Origin: CAZMNY01 sp964567745
GTDB lineage: Bacteria > Planctomycetota > Planctomycetia > Pirellulales > Pirellulaceae
Reading direction: 5' to 3'
Length of the DNA: 64,000 nt
Assembly (NCBI GenBank): GCA_964567745.1
Contig: CAZMNY010000007.1
Span: forward strand, 62,001-126,000
The notes below the pieces were generated by a model. The model saw only the letters and a program-made list of their open reading frames with translations. It was not told where the DNA came from and made no database searches. The position numbers were made by a program, and so were the translations under genes. This document shows positions 25,246 to 34,074 of the stretch, piece after piece. Each line of letters opens with the position of its first letter. Position 1 is the stretch's first letter.

Positions 25246-25634
25246 CTCATTCGCTATCAAATAGCGCTCGCTTAAGGCATTGAACTCAGCGGCCCCTGCC
25301 AGAATCGTTTAACCCGTTGCCGCAGGCGAGGTCGATGCCGTCTTCGGGATAGGCAAGTTGCATTTCAACGCTTGGCATCGCTGACGATTCTACGTGGTAT
25401 CGACCCAACTCGCGACCTTGCCTACGGCGACGGGTTACACGAGTTTTGGGGGCCATCCAAATCACCAACCCGCCATTATTTCCCCGCGTCGCTCCCGGCT
25501 GAGCGGTCAATGGCGATCATTGGCGACGTGCAGGATGCGACGATTAAACTGCGCGCTTGACGACGGCTTAGAGCAGAGTTAGCCTTCAATGCAACGTGCG
25601 CTTGCTCGGTTAAGAATTGCCAAGGATCAATTAC
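25246..25634. other. Intergenic region with family D copy
   Basis: About 390 bases between the divergent permease fusion and caspase-like genes. TTTAACCCGTTGCCGCAGGC at about 25309-25331 is a family D copy. No gene is supported; promoters of both genes should lie here, but none is obvious. AAGGA at 25621-25625 is the likely ribosome site of the caspase-like gene. Confidence 0.45.
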
Positions 25635-27155
25635 ATGAACCATCGCTACTCGTTCGCCGCACTGACTATCGTCCTTCTGCTGAATATCGCGCCGGCGATT
25701 GGGGAGGACCACTTTCTGACAATCGGCGGCGGCTATTCACCGACGGGCAATCAGATCAGCCTCGAGAAGAACGTCTTAATGTTCCGTTCGATGGTGAATG
25801 AAAGCTACGGCGCGGACGTTGTGCACGATGTCCTCTTCGCCGACGGCGATCACCCCGGACGCGATATTCAGTTTCAAGATCCGAACTTCAAGATTCCGCC
25901 AGCTCAATTGTTGCTTGCCGAAGTCAACCGACAGACGCGCTATTTGAACCTCCAATATCGCTCGAACGAAATCGAAAACGTTCGAGCCGGCACGAGCAAG
26001 GAAAACATCGAAAAGTGGTTCAAAGAAGTTGGCGCCAAGCTCGATGACGGCGACCGACTATTCATCTACGTGACGGCTCACGGAGGCAAGTCGACCGACA
26101 AGAAGCAGCCGTTCAACACTGGACTCTATCTATGGAACAACAAGAGACTGCCGATGGTCGATTTCGCGACCATGCTCGACACCGTTCCAGACAACGTCCC
26201 CGTCGTTGTCGTCATGGTGCAGTGCTACTCGGGGGGATTCGCCGACATCATATTCGAGAAGGGCCAAGCCAAGAACGGTATGTCGAGCCACAACCGCTGC
26301 GGCTTCTTTGCGACCGTTCACAATCGAGTGGCCGCGGGTTGCACGCCGGATATCAATGAAGCGAACTATCAAGAATACAGCAGCTATTTCTTCTCGGCGC
26401 TTCGCGGCGTTAGCCGAGCCGGCGAACCGATTACCGATTGCGACTACGACCAGGACCAACGCGTATCCTTCGAAGAAGCTCACGCCTACGCACTGCTCGA
26501 ATCCAACACCATCGATATTTCGGTCAAAACAAGTGACGCGTTTCTCCGCGAGCACAGTCGCACGAAACCGGATAGCAAGAAGGGCGACGACGATCGCGAG
26601 CTGACGACGTTGGACGCCGACTATGAGAAGATACTCGAGTCGGCCTCACCCGCTCAACGGGCCGTGCTCGAAGGCCTCTCAACTCAGTTGAATCTCGCAA
26701 AACCAAAGCGCGCCGCGGAAGCTCGGGAACGGGCCTCGGCCATAGCGAAGCAGAAGAAGGAGATCGACGGGAAGAAACGCAAGAAGGATGCAGAGTACGC
26801 CGGCCTTTGTCGATCGGTGCTCGGCACCCTTCGAACGAAATGGCCGGAGCTGGCCAATCGATGGCACCCACAAGTTGACAAACTGCTCCGCGAAAACGCA
26901 GATGAATTGGTGAAAACTGCCAACGCTCATCCCAACTTCACGAAACTCAAAACGGTTCGCGCTGAGATCGCCAAGTTGTCGAAACAAAAAATGGACCTCG
27001 ACCGCGATTGGGTGAAAACTCAGCGAATTGTGCGTACTCTCGAAAACGTTGTTTCGGCCGCCAACTTGCCACAGATCGCCGATGAGTCCGTAGTCAAGGA
27101 CTTCGTGCGACTTCGAGCTGCCGAACGTCAGTTCTTTGGTGTTAAGGGCAAGTGA
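25635..27155 (+). CDS. Secreted caspase-like (clan CD) cysteine peptidase with helical C-terminal region
   Basis: A 506-residue exported protein; signal peptide MNHRYSFAALTIVLLLNIAPAIG. Residues of about 24-300 show a clan CD (C13/C14) fold: 'RLFIYVTAHGGKS' gives the catalytic His149 and 'VVVMVQCYSGGFADIIF' the catalytic Cys197, each after a hydrophobic strand, with family-typical spacing. 'DCDYDQDQRVSFEEAHAYAL' resembles the end of related planctomycete proteins. From about residue 335 it is helical and Lys/Ala/Glu-rich ('EARERASAIAKQKKEID'), likely coiled coil. It may process exported proteins; its target is unknown. ATG 25635 is chosen since it starts the signal peptide. Confidence 0.8.
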   Translation: MNHRYSFAALTIVLLLNIAPAIGEDHFLTIGGGYSPTGNQISLEKNVLMFRSMVNESYGADVVHDVLFADGDHPGRDIQFQDPNFKIPPAQLLLAEVNRQTRYLNLQYRSNEIENVRAGTSKENIEKWFKEVGAKLDDGDRLFIYVTAHGGKSTDKKQPFNTGLYLWNNKRLPMVDFATMLDTVPDNVPVVVVMVQCYSGGFADIIFEKGQAKNGMSSHNRCGFFATVHNRVAAGCTPDINEANYQEYSSYFFSALRGVSRAGEPITDCDYDQDQRVSFEEAHAYALLESNTIDISVKTSDAFLREHSRTKPDSKKGDDDRELTTLDADYEKILESASPAQRAVLEGLSTQLNLAKPKRAAEARERASAIAKQKKEIDGKKRKKDAEYAGLCRSVLGTLRTKWPELANRWHPQVDKLLRENADELVKTANAHPNFTKLKTVRAEIAKLSKQKMDLDRDWVKTQRIVRTLENVVSAANLPQIADESVVKDFVRLRAAERQFFGVKGK

Positions 27156-27242
27156 TTGACGGGGGGAAAGCTGTTGTGCTGCTCACAAGCACTGGCAAGC
27201 CGGTGGTACACGACACACTGAAACGATAGAGATGTGGTGCAC

Positions 27243-28064
27243 ATGAAACTGGCGATCTGTAACGAGACGTATCAGGACTGGCCGTTTGAGAAGGCGTTTG
27301 CGCACGCGAAATCCTTGGGCTACGAAGGCGTCGAAATCGCTCCGTTTACAATCAACAAAAACGTCTACGACATCAGTGCGGAGAAGCGCGCCGAAGTGCG
27401 AGGGCAGATTGAAGACGCTGGGCTGACCGCCATTGGTTTGCATTGGCTGCTGGCGTTCACCGAAGGATATTACGTGACGACGCCCGACGATGCGGTTAGA
27501 AAGTCGACAACCGACTATTTCTGCGAGCTTGCTCGACTCTGCCGCGATCTGGGCGGCTCGGTCATGGTCCTCGGGTCGCCTCAGCAACGCAACCTCTTGC
27601 CCGGAGTAGCTCACGATCAAGCGATGGCGTACGCCGCGGATGTGCTCAAAGGAGCGGCGCCCGTCTTCGAGGACTGCGAGGTTGTCTTGGCGGTCGAGCC
27701 GCTGAGTCCTGCCGAGGGCGACTTCTTGCGAACCGCCGATTTGGGTGCCGATCTCGTCAGCATGGTCGACTCGCCAGCTTGTCGTCTTCACCTCGACGTG
27801 AAGGCGATGTCGAGCGAGGGCAAGCCGATCGACGGAATCATCCGCAAGCACGCAGGAATCTTGGAGCATTTTCACGCCAACGACGCGAACCTTCGCGGGC
27901 CGGGAATGGGCGACATCGATTTCATTCCTATCCTCAAAGCACTCGACGATGTCGGCTACGACAAGTGGGTCTCGGTCGAGGTGTTTGATTACGAGCCGGG
28001 TGTCGAGGCGTTGGCCACCGAGAGCATCGAGTACTTGAAACGCTGTGAATCTGAGCTCGCCTGA
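27243..28064 (+). CDS. Sugar phosphate isomerase/epimerase family TIM-barrel protein
   Basis: A 273-residue AP-endonuclease-2/xylose-isomerase-like barrel. It begins 'MKLAICNETYQDWPFEKAF', with 'LGYEGVEIAPF' on strand 2. The metal-site acids and histidines are visible in 'VVLAVEPLSPAEGDF', 'CRLHLDVKAM', 'LEHFHANDANLRGPGMGDI' and 'WVSVEVFDYEPG'. Such enzymes isomerise or epimerise keto-sugars or inositol derivatives using divalent metal. The SDR gene follows immediately (28 bases from this stop to its GTG), suggesting a two-step sugar or polyol catabolic pair. ATG 27243 is preferred to the GTGs at 27234 and 27237. Confidence 0.88.
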   Translation: MKLAICNETYQDWPFEKAFAHAKSLGYEGVEIAPFTINKNVYDISAEKRAEVRGQIEDAGLTAIGLHWLLAFTEGYYVTTPDDAVRKSTTDYFCELARLCRDLGGSVMVLGSPQQRNLLPGVAHDQAMAYAADVLKGAAPVFEDCEVVLAVEPLSPAEGDFLRTADLGADLVSMVDSPACRLHLDVKAMSSEGKPIDGIIRKHAGILEHFHANDANLRGPGMGDIDFIPILKALDDVGYDKWVSVEVFDYEPGVEALATESIEYLKRCESELA

Positions 28065-28092
28065 CAGAGCAGTGCGAATAGAAGGAGCTGAC

Positions 28093-28848
28093 GTGTCGCA
28101 AATTGCATTGGTCACCGGCGCGGGAAGCGGAATCGGACGCCGAACAGCACTTGCTTTAGCCGCTGACGGGTTCACGGTTGTACTGAGCGGGCGTCGTGAG
28201 TCGAGTCTAAACGAGACAGCCGGCCTGGCCGCCGAGATAGAAGGCGCCGGGGCGACTCGCGTGATCTGCGCCGATGTTGCCAACAGCGATGACGTCGAGT
28301 CGTTGTTCGCTGAAATCGAATCGGAATTCGGCCGGCTCGACGTGCTCTTCAACAACGCCGGCATCAACGTGCCCGCCACACCGATCGATGAGTTGACGCT
28401 CGAGCAATGGAAGTCGGTCATCGACATCGACCTGACTGGCGTCTTCCTCTGCACTCAGTTCGCTTTTCGCTTGATGAAACGGCAGCGCCCTCGTGGCGGC
28501 CGGATCATAAACAATGGTTCGATCAGCGCCCACGTGCCTCGCCCCTATTCGGCGCCCTACACAGCCGCCAAGCACGGGGTCACCGGCCTGACTCGCGCAA
28601 CCTCGCTGGACGGGCGTCCCTTTGACATCGCTTGCGGGCAAATCGACATCGGCAACGCCAGCACCGAGATGACGGCGAGGATGAGCGGCGGCGTGCCGCA
28701 GGCGGACGGCTCGATGGCCAGCGAACCGACGATGGATGCCGACAACGTCGCGAGCGCAATCGTCTATATGGCCAGGCTGCCTCTGGACGCCAACGTTCCG
28801 TTCATGACCGTGATGGCCAACGGGATGCCGTACATCGGTCGCGGCTAA
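28093..28848 (+). CDS. Short-chain dehydrogenase/reductase (SDR)
   Basis: A classical SDR of 251 residues. 'VTGAGSGIGRRTALALA' is the TGxxxGIG dinucleotide loop, 'LFNNAGIN' the NAG motif, and 'SISAHVPRPYSAPYTAAKHG' carries the catalytic Ser and YxxxK pair. GAAGGAG precedes the GTG start at 28093. An NAD(P)-dependent oxidation of an alcohol or sugar is expected, probably on the product or substrate of the adjacent TIM-barrel isomerase, with which it forms an operon. Confidence 0.93.
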   Translation: MSQIALVTGAGSGIGRRTALALAADGFTVVLSGRRESSLNETAGLAAEIEGAGATRVICADVANSDDVESLFAEIESEFGRLDVLFNNAGINVPATPIDELTLEQWKSVIDIDLTGVFLCTQFAFRLMKRQRPRGGRIINNGSISAHVPRPYSAPYTAAKHGVTGLTRATSLDGRPFDIACGQIDIGNASTEMTARMSGGVPQADGSMASEPTMDADNVASAIVYMARLPLDANVPFMTVMANGMPYIGRG

Positions 28849-28869
28849 GCGATTCGTCGAGCGTTCGAA

Positions 28870-29595
28870 TCACTTGAGGGCGGCTTGAATCGCCTTCGCA
28901 ACTTCTTTGGCCAAAGCTTTTGAACCTTCGGGTGTGAAGTGCACATTGCGAGGTCTTTGAATCTCGCTGAGCCGAGCGTTGGCGAAACCGTAGAGGTCAT
29001 CCGTTGGGATGTCGTAATCCTTCATGACTCGCGCGGCAATGTCGTTGTATTTCTTCGAGTCGCCGACAACACGTCCGGCGGCGCCTTTGGGCACGGGCGT
29101 TGTTGCGCACCAAATCAATTTGGCGCCAGTCTTCTTCATTCGCTCAACCAGCGTGCGAAGATTCTTTTCGTATTCGGCCGGCGGCACTTGTTGCTTGCTG
29201 TCGCCGGCTTTCGGATCGGCCAGATTCTGGCCCTTGGGTCCCATATACTTGAGATCGTGCAGACCCCAGTTGAAGTGAATCACGTCCCATTTCTTCTTGC
29301 CGAGCCAAGCATCAATCTGATCGAGCCCTCGAATGGTCGGCCCACAATTTGTCCTTGGACGATGGACGTTTGCTTTTCCTTTCATCAGGCTTCGAGTCTG
29401 AAGCGTGTAGCCGATAGAGATCGAATCGCCGATGAGCAAGACGCGAGGCAGTTTGGGGTCGTCTTCGATGGGTTGGAAAACCGGGTTCGGCCGACGCTTC
29501 TTAGCAGGCACCTTTTTCTTCTTGTCTTGAGCCATCGCCGAACTGGCAAGAAGGATGACGACAAGCAACAACGACAGCGCTCGATTCACGGACAT
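28870..29595 (-). CDS. Secreted SGNH/GDSL-like hydrolase
   Basis: An exported 241-residue protein (signal peptide MSVNRALSLLLVVILLASSAMA). Block I 'VLLIGDSISIGYTLQTRSLM' has the nucleophile Ser; 'HRPRTNCGPTIRG' and 'VIHFNWGLHDLKYM' occupy the Gly and Asn block positions; and 'RNVHFTPEG' carries the catalytic His (the usual Asp of DxxH reads Arg-Asn here). Family members are esterases or acetyl-xylan/polysaccharide deacetylases. A Lys-rich stretch follows the signal peptide. It is convergent with the SDR gene (gap 21 bases). ATG 29595 is chosen over an upstream start because it begins the signal peptide. Confidence 0.85.
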   Translation of the reverse strand: MSVNRALSLLLVVILLASSAMAQDKKKKVPAKKRRPNPVFQPIEDDPKLPRVLLIGDSISIGYTLQTRSLMKGKANVHRPRTNCGPTIRGLDQIDAWLGKKKWDVIHFNWGLHDLKYMGPKGQNLADPKAGDSKQQVPPAEYEKNLRTLVERMKKTGAKLIWCATTPVPKGAAGRVVGDSKKYNDIAARVMKDYDIPTDDLYGFANARLSEIQRPRNVHFTPEGSKALAKEVAKAIQAALK

Positions 29596-29661
29596 GGATG
29601 ACGCTCCGGGCGAGGGTTTAGACAAGATGAACGGCTAAGCCAAGATGCAGCTTGCGCGTGA

Positions 29662-30051
29662 TCAGCTTCCGGCTCGCAATTCGGCCATATGCTGGGCCGT
29701 TCCCACAAGCCGATCCCAGTTCTCTTGAATATAGTCCGGCGGCCCGCCGATCTGGGCGACAACTTGGGCGACATTTTGCGTGGGAACCATTTCGATCGCG
29801 TCCCACGGGCAGACGAGCAACTCGTACGGATTCGATTTCTTCCCGGGAATATGGACGCAGACTTCGCAGCCCACGCAGCTCTCGATGTCGATTTCGCACC
29901 AGCTTTGAGAACCTTGCACGCCCAATTCGCGGGAATTCAGCGTGATGCAGTCGACCGGACAAACCTCTAAACAAGACTCGCACCCAGTGCAGTTATCTGC
30001 ATTGATGACCGCTAATTCTTTGGGCACTTTCTTGCGAGGCTTTTTGGCCAT
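29662..30051 (-). CDS. Dicluster ferredoxin ([4Fe-4S] x2)
   Basis: A 129-residue ferredoxin. The first cluster motif is 'CTGCESCLEVCPVDCI' (CxxCxxCxxxCP), the second 'CVGCEVCVHIPGKK', with its last cysteine delayed to 'LLVCPWDAIEM'. So a loop of about a dozen residues is inserted in cluster two, as in some photosynthetic-type ferredoxins. The N-terminus is Lys-rich. It should shuttle electrons in the cytoplasm; no partner oxidoreductase is adjacent. The SGNH hydrolase gene lies 66 bases downstream on the same strand, with no functional link evident. Confidence 0.92.
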   Translation of the reverse strand: MAKKPRKKVPKELAVINADNCTGCESCLEVCPVDCITLNSRELGVQGSQSWCEIDIESCVGCEVCVHIPGKKSNPYELLVCPWDAIEMVPTQNVAQVVAQIGGPPDYIQENWDRLVGTAQHMAELRAGS

Positions 30052-30428
30052 CGGCTGATTCCGTTAATGCAAGTCGCTTGATGTTAATTGTTTAAGACTG
30101 TTTGTCCGGCCCAGAACGCGCCGCAAGCAGTCGAGGAAGAAGCGTTCTAGCGTAACGATCCGTCGACTGCCTCAGTCATCAGAGCTTCAGCAATATGTCA
30201 GAGTATAGGTGCTTTTTCGAGACGTTCCAAGTGACAGATTGTCACATACTGCTCTGCAGGTCCCTGATTTCACCCTTCCCCCTTCATGCTAGTCCAAGCA
30301 AGCAGCCACCGCTGTGGGCAAGGGGATCGCATTCTTGCACAATTGCTTGCCGCCAATGTCATCGGCATCGCTGAGTCGATTCGCCCAACTAATTTAAGGT
30401 GCCTGTCCTCGGGTGCGAGTGTCCGCTT
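30052..30428. other. Intergenic region, nothing recognised
   Basis: About 375 bases between the ferredoxin and kinase genes. A short inverted repeat (GTGACAGATTGTCAC, near 30230-30244) could be an operator, but no promoter pair, terminator or gene is clear. Confidence 0.35.
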
Positions 30429-31418
30429 ATGAGTGAGCCAGACGAAACACGCGGCGAATCTGGCCATACCAACGCGCCATGGATAGCTGAATTCGAGTTG
30501 AGCGAGGAATTGGCGGCGTCCATTATTGACGAGCAGTTTCCCGATTTGGCGCCAGCTGAACTTACCCCATTTGGCGAGGGCTGGGACAACACGGCGTTCA
30601 TCGTGAATCGCAAGTACGTCTTTCGTTTTCCTCGACGCGAAATGGGTGCTGAGGCGATGGAGTTGGAGCTGGCCGTGCTGCCTCAACTGGGCGACCGGTT
30701 GCTGCTCAGCATCCCGGAACTCGCGTACATCGGTTCAAGCAGCGAACGATTCCCGTGGCGTTTCTCCGGTTATCTTCGCTTGCCCGGCGAAACGGTCTGC
30801 CAACTCGATTGGTCGGACTCGCAACGCTGTCAAGCAGCCCCGAAACTTGCCGCTTTTCTGCGCGAACTTCACTCGATCGGAGAGAGTGAAGCCATGCAGA
30901 TGGGAGCTGATTTTGATCGAATCGAACGGACGGCGATTCCGAAACGCACTCAGCGGGCGATGGAGTCGCTTGAGCAGGTCGATGCACTCGGCTTTGCGAC
31001 TCGACCGTCCTTGATTCGCGACGGATTGAAGTCGATCGAACGCGACCCGCCGACGACGGCAGGCGAGAACGGTCGACCGAGAGTGCTTGTTCATGGCGAC
31101 CTTTACGTTCGCCATTTGTTAGCCGACCGAGACGGTTGTCTTTCTGGTGTTATCGATTGGGGCGACGTGCATTGCGGCGACCCGGCAATCGACTTGGCGA
31201 TCGCGATCACATTCTTCCCGCCGCCGGCTCGCGAGATATTTGTCGCTGAGTACGGCGGCGCGGCGGAAGCGGCCTGGCGGATGGCGATGATGCGTGCAAT
31301 CCAACATACTTTAGTGCTTATCCCATTCGCAGCTGATACAAAAGACGAACGCTTACTGAATTCCGCTAGGCAGTCTCTCGCTCGGATTGAAGCATTGTTG
31401 ATGGAGGGTGTGAGCTGA
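30429..31418 (+). CDS. Phosphotransferase of the aminoglycoside/macrolide kinase (APH/Mph) family
   Basis: A 329-residue kinase-fold protein. 'FGEGWDNTAFIVNRKYVFRF' is the nucleotide loop with its lysine/arginine strand, 'VLVHGDLYVRHLL' the catalytic loop, and 'GVIDWGDVHCGDPAIDLA' the metal-binding loop. The His in place of the usual Asn of the catalytic loop is normal for the Mph-like branch. It may phosphorylate a macrolide or a native small molecule; resistance is not shown. Its stop overlaps the ATG of the next sulfatase gene by one base (TGATG), so the two are translationally coupled. ATG 30429 is preferred to the upstream start. Confidence 0.85.
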   Translation: MSEPDETRGESGHTNAPWIAEFELSEELAASIIDEQFPDLAPAELTPFGEGWDNTAFIVNRKYVFRFPRREMGAEAMELELAVLPQLGDRLLLSIPELAYIGSSSERFPWRFSGYLRLPGETVCQLDWSDSQRCQAAPKLAAFLRELHSIGESEAMQMGADFDRIERTAIPKRTQRAMESLEQVDALGFATRPSLIRDGLKSIERDPPTTAGENGRPRVLVHGDLYVRHLLADRDGCLSGVIDWGDVHCGDPAIDLAIAITFFPPPAREIFVAEYGGAAEAAWRMAMMRAIQHTLVLIPFAADTKDERLLNSARQSLARIEALLMEGVS

Positions 31419-32917
31419 TGAAGACAACGGCGACCCGATCGAAACCGCCTCGACCTCGCTACGCACGAATCGAAACATTGTGCATTGGCGTTCGTCCGCT
31501 GTGGATCCTTGGCTGGATTTTGGTTTGCCTGGCAACCACGTCAGCGGGCGTTGCGAGATGTGAGTCGCGTGATCGACCGAACGTCCTTTTTCTACTCAGC
31601 GACGACCAACGCCCCGACACCATTTCGGCGCTCGGCAACGCTCACATTCAAACGCCCAACTTGGACCGACTTGCGAAAGCCGGCACGACGTTCACGCGAG
31701 CCACGTGTTCCAATCCCATTTGTACGCCGAGCCGCGCGGAGATCATGGTTGGATGCGACGGCTGGCGAAGCGGCATCCGAGATTTTGGCGGACGGTTTCA
31801 CGAGGGCCTGGCGTTTTGGCCGCAGACGATGCGCCGCGCCGGATACCATACGACCTATGTCGGCAAGTGGCATATCCGCGGGCGTCCGGTCGACTACGGA
31901 TTCGAGTCGGTCAATGGCCTGTATAGCGGCGGGGGCGGACGCTGGTGGATGGATCAAACCGACTGGAAAGGTTTCCCGATCACCGGGTACCGAGGATGGG
32001 TTTTTCAGTCGGCCGACGGCAAGACCAAGTACCCGGAAAAAGGAGTCGGACTGACTCCAAACATTAGTGAGAAGTTCGCCGACGCCGCCATCGAGGTTAT
32101 TGAGAACTCGACCGACCGACCTTTCTTCCTGCAAGTCAATTTCACTGCGCCGCACGACCCGTTGCTTTCGCCGCCTGGATTCGCGAGCTCGTACGTGAAG
32201 ACGCAGAGTGGCGACAACCGACCTCCGACGCCCAGAAACTTTCTGGCTCAACATCCCTTCGATCACGGAAACTTTTACGGTCGGGATGAACGGCTGATGC
32301 ATTGGCCGAGGACGGAAGAGGCCACTCGCGATGTGCTCGCGATGTACTATCGAGTCATCAGTCACCTGGACCGGTCTGTGGGAAAGATTCTTCATGCTTT
32401 GGAGCGATCCGGCAAAGCCAAGAACACAATCGTGATCTATTCGAGCGATCACGGATTGGGAGTCGGCAGCCACGGCTTGCGCGGCAAGCAGAGTATGTAC
32501 GAACACACGATCGGCGTGCCGCTCGTTGTTACCGGGCCGGGCATTCAGACGAATCGAAAGACGTCCGCCCAAGTCTACTTGCGCGAACTGTTTCCCACGG
32601 TCTGCGACCTCTGCGAAATTGATACGCCCAAGAGCGTTCAAGGGCGTAGTTTCGCCGGCGTTCTCGAGGGCAAATCCGATAAGGCTCACGATGCCGTCTT
32701 CGGCTACTTTCGCAACTCGCAAAGAATGATCCGCACGAATCGCTACAAATTGATCGTTTACCCTCAGGCGTCGCGAGTCCAGCTGTTTGATCTTCGCGAA
32801 GACCCGGATGAATTGAAGAACATCTACACCGACAATCCCGAAGTCGCCGAGCGACTATTGAAGCAGCTGCAAGCGTGGCAAGCCGAAGCAGGCGACCCAA
32901 TGCGAGCCACTAAATAG
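31418..32917 (+). CDS. Sulfatase (iduronate-sulfatase-like)
   Basis: A 499-residue exported sulfatase with a long, basic N-terminal lead before the hydrophobic segment ('LWILGWILVCLATTSAGVA'). 'NVLFLLSDDQRPDTI' is the metal-binding strand, CTPSR the formylglycine motif with Cys at residue 102 and then 'AEIMVGCDGWRSG', and 'GKWHIRG' and 'IYSSDHGLGVGSHGL' the later blocks. The SDDQRPD start is like the iduronate/choline-sulfatase branch. It is coupled to the upstream kinase gene by a one-base overlap, an odd pairing whose meaning is unknown. Confidence 0.93.
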   Translation: MKTTATRSKPPRPRYARIETLCIGVRPLWILGWILVCLATTSAGVARCESRDRPNVLFLLSDDQRPDTISALGNAHIQTPNLDRLAKAGTTFTRATCSNPICTPSRAEIMVGCDGWRSGIRDFGGRFHEGLAFWPQTMRRAGYHTTYVGKWHIRGRPVDYGFESVNGLYSGGGGRWWMDQTDWKGFPITGYRGWVFQSADGKTKYPEKGVGLTPNISEKFADAAIEVIENSTDRPFFLQVNFTAPHDPLLSPPGFASSYVKTQSGDNRPPTPRNFLAQHPFDHGNFYGRDERLMHWPRTEEATRDVLAMYYRVISHLDRSVGKILHALERSGKAKNTIVIYSSDHGLGVGSHGLRGKQSMYEHTIGVPLVVTGPGIQTNRKTSAQVYLRELFPTVCDLCEIDTPKSVQGRSFAGVLEGKSDKAHDAVFGYFRNSQRMIRTNRYKLIVYPQASRVQLFDLREDPDELKNIYTDNPEVAERLLKQLQAWQAEAGDPMRATK

Positions 32918-32943
32918 ACGTTTCCGGGTGCCAGTGCTGAATC

Positions 32944-32972
32944 GTCGCCTTTCGCTCCGCCGAAAGTAGCGC
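32944..32972 (-). repeat. Family E dispersed repeat (inverted)
   Basis: GTCGCCTTTCGCTCCGCCG and AAAGTAGCGC, the complement of the copies at 20686 and 33858. It lies just after the third sulfatase stop and could form a short hairpin. Confidence 0.55.
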
Positions 32973-33014
32973 AATAAACATCCGGCTCGACGCCACTCGT
33001 GCCGCCCGCGCCAA

Positions 33015-33671
33015 TCAGGCGTAAAAGTCGACAAGCAGGCCGGAATTCAACGTCTCGCCATACTCGTTGTTCTTCGACAAGTCAGACGTCAACGAACGTC
33101 GACTTTCGTCCGCCATTCGACCCAGGCTTGCTAACAATTGGTCGAGTTGCTCACTGGATGAGTCGAGTTGGCTTCCCTCGACGTCTCTCGAGTGACGTCC
33201 GTCACCAGGCTGCAAGCCAGGGTTTCCTTTCCGTTTTCGATCCATGACAGGGCGAATCTGTTTCGCAATTCGCTTCGCGTCAGAATCGGCGTCGGAGGTA
33301 CTGGTTTGTCCTTCCAAGAGTTGCCTGGCAACGTCATCGATCACTCGCTCGAGGTTTTCGCCTTGGTCATGCGAGATTGCTTGAAGGAGGGCGTCGGACT
33401 GCTGCTTCGATACGGTTTTTCCGGTCGCTGCTTCCAGCTCATTTGCGATCGTCTTTGCCTCGATTGCAAAGACCCGCGCCGCAAATCTACGGAGTGACGC
33501 TCGAGATGGGCCGGAATTCAATTCCGGCTTGGAAGTCGGAGCAACGGGCGAGAGGTTTCGTATCGGCTGCCTTCGCTGACTCGACTTCGACTTGGTTATC
33601 GAGGCCGCGCGCTGATAGCTGGCGACGCTAAGCGACAGGTCAGTCGAAATGGAACCGATGGACGAAATCAA
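33015..33671 (-). CDS. Hypothetical protein, unknown function
   Basis: A 218-residue frame from a TTG start at 33671 (GAGG about 13 bases upstream). There is no signal peptide or membrane helix. The N-terminus is Ser/Thr-rich and low in order; residues of about 60-125 are predicted helical ('RFAARVFAIEAKTIANELEA', 'NLERVIDDVARQLLEG'), and the C-terminus is polar. No motif is recognised. The reverse orientation of its neighbours and lack of a competing long frame support it being a gene, but the evidence is moderate. Confidence 0.5.
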   Translation of the reverse strand: MISSIGSISTDLSLSVASYQRAASITKSKSSQRRQPIRNLSPVAPTSKPELNSGPSRASLRRFAARVFAIEAKTIANELEAATGKTVSKQQSDALLQAISHDQGENLERVIDDVARQLLEGQTSTSDADSDAKRIAKQIRPVMDRKRKGNPGLQPGDGRHSRDVEGSQLDSSSEQLDQLLASLGRMADESRRSLTSDLSKNNEYGETLNSGLLVDFYA

Positions 33672-33857
33672 GGTAAGGTGGCCTCGAGTTTCCCTGGCGC
33701 GATCGATGCTTTAACACTATATATCGGTCATATCGCGCCGGCATTCTGGGATCGATCACCGAGACGGCCAAACAGACCGGCGGAGTATGTTCGACTTTGC
33801 CGGTTGTAGCGATCGTATCGCAACTCGTACGGCAAACGAGAGTGAGCGACGCGCTAC

Positions 33858-34024
33858 CTTCGGCGGAGCGAAAGGCGACTAGGCAGCACCTGGCTTGCCA
33901 GTGCGTTCGAAGCGCCAAACAGGAACGCACGCCGCGCCGGCTCATCACGTCCAGCGAGCTATCAGTGCAAAGTGAAGAATGCAAAGTGCAAAATGGAAGA
34001 AAAAACCCAACGAGCTTGCTCGTT
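33858..34024 (+). repeat. Repeat cluster: family E, family A, family B
   Basis: Family E at 33858-33880 (CGGCGGAGCGAAAGGCGAC), family A at 33964-33993 (GTGCAAAGTGAAGAATGC...), then the palindrome AACGAGCTTGCTCGTT at 34009-34024. The A-then-B order repeats that at 18917-18952. This is the main content of the 400-base gap between the hypothetical and cytochrome genes. Confidence 0.7.
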
Positions 34025-34074
34025 CGTTGAACGAGACTCACTCTATGCGCCACTGTGGCACCAGTGGAACTCGA

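Noticed and set aside
27183..28454. 423-codon minus-strand ORF
   Set aside because: Antisense to the TIM-barrel and SDR genes, which have clear family motifs.
31592..32722. 376-codon minus-strand ORF
   Set aside because: Antisense to the third sulfatase, which is well supported.
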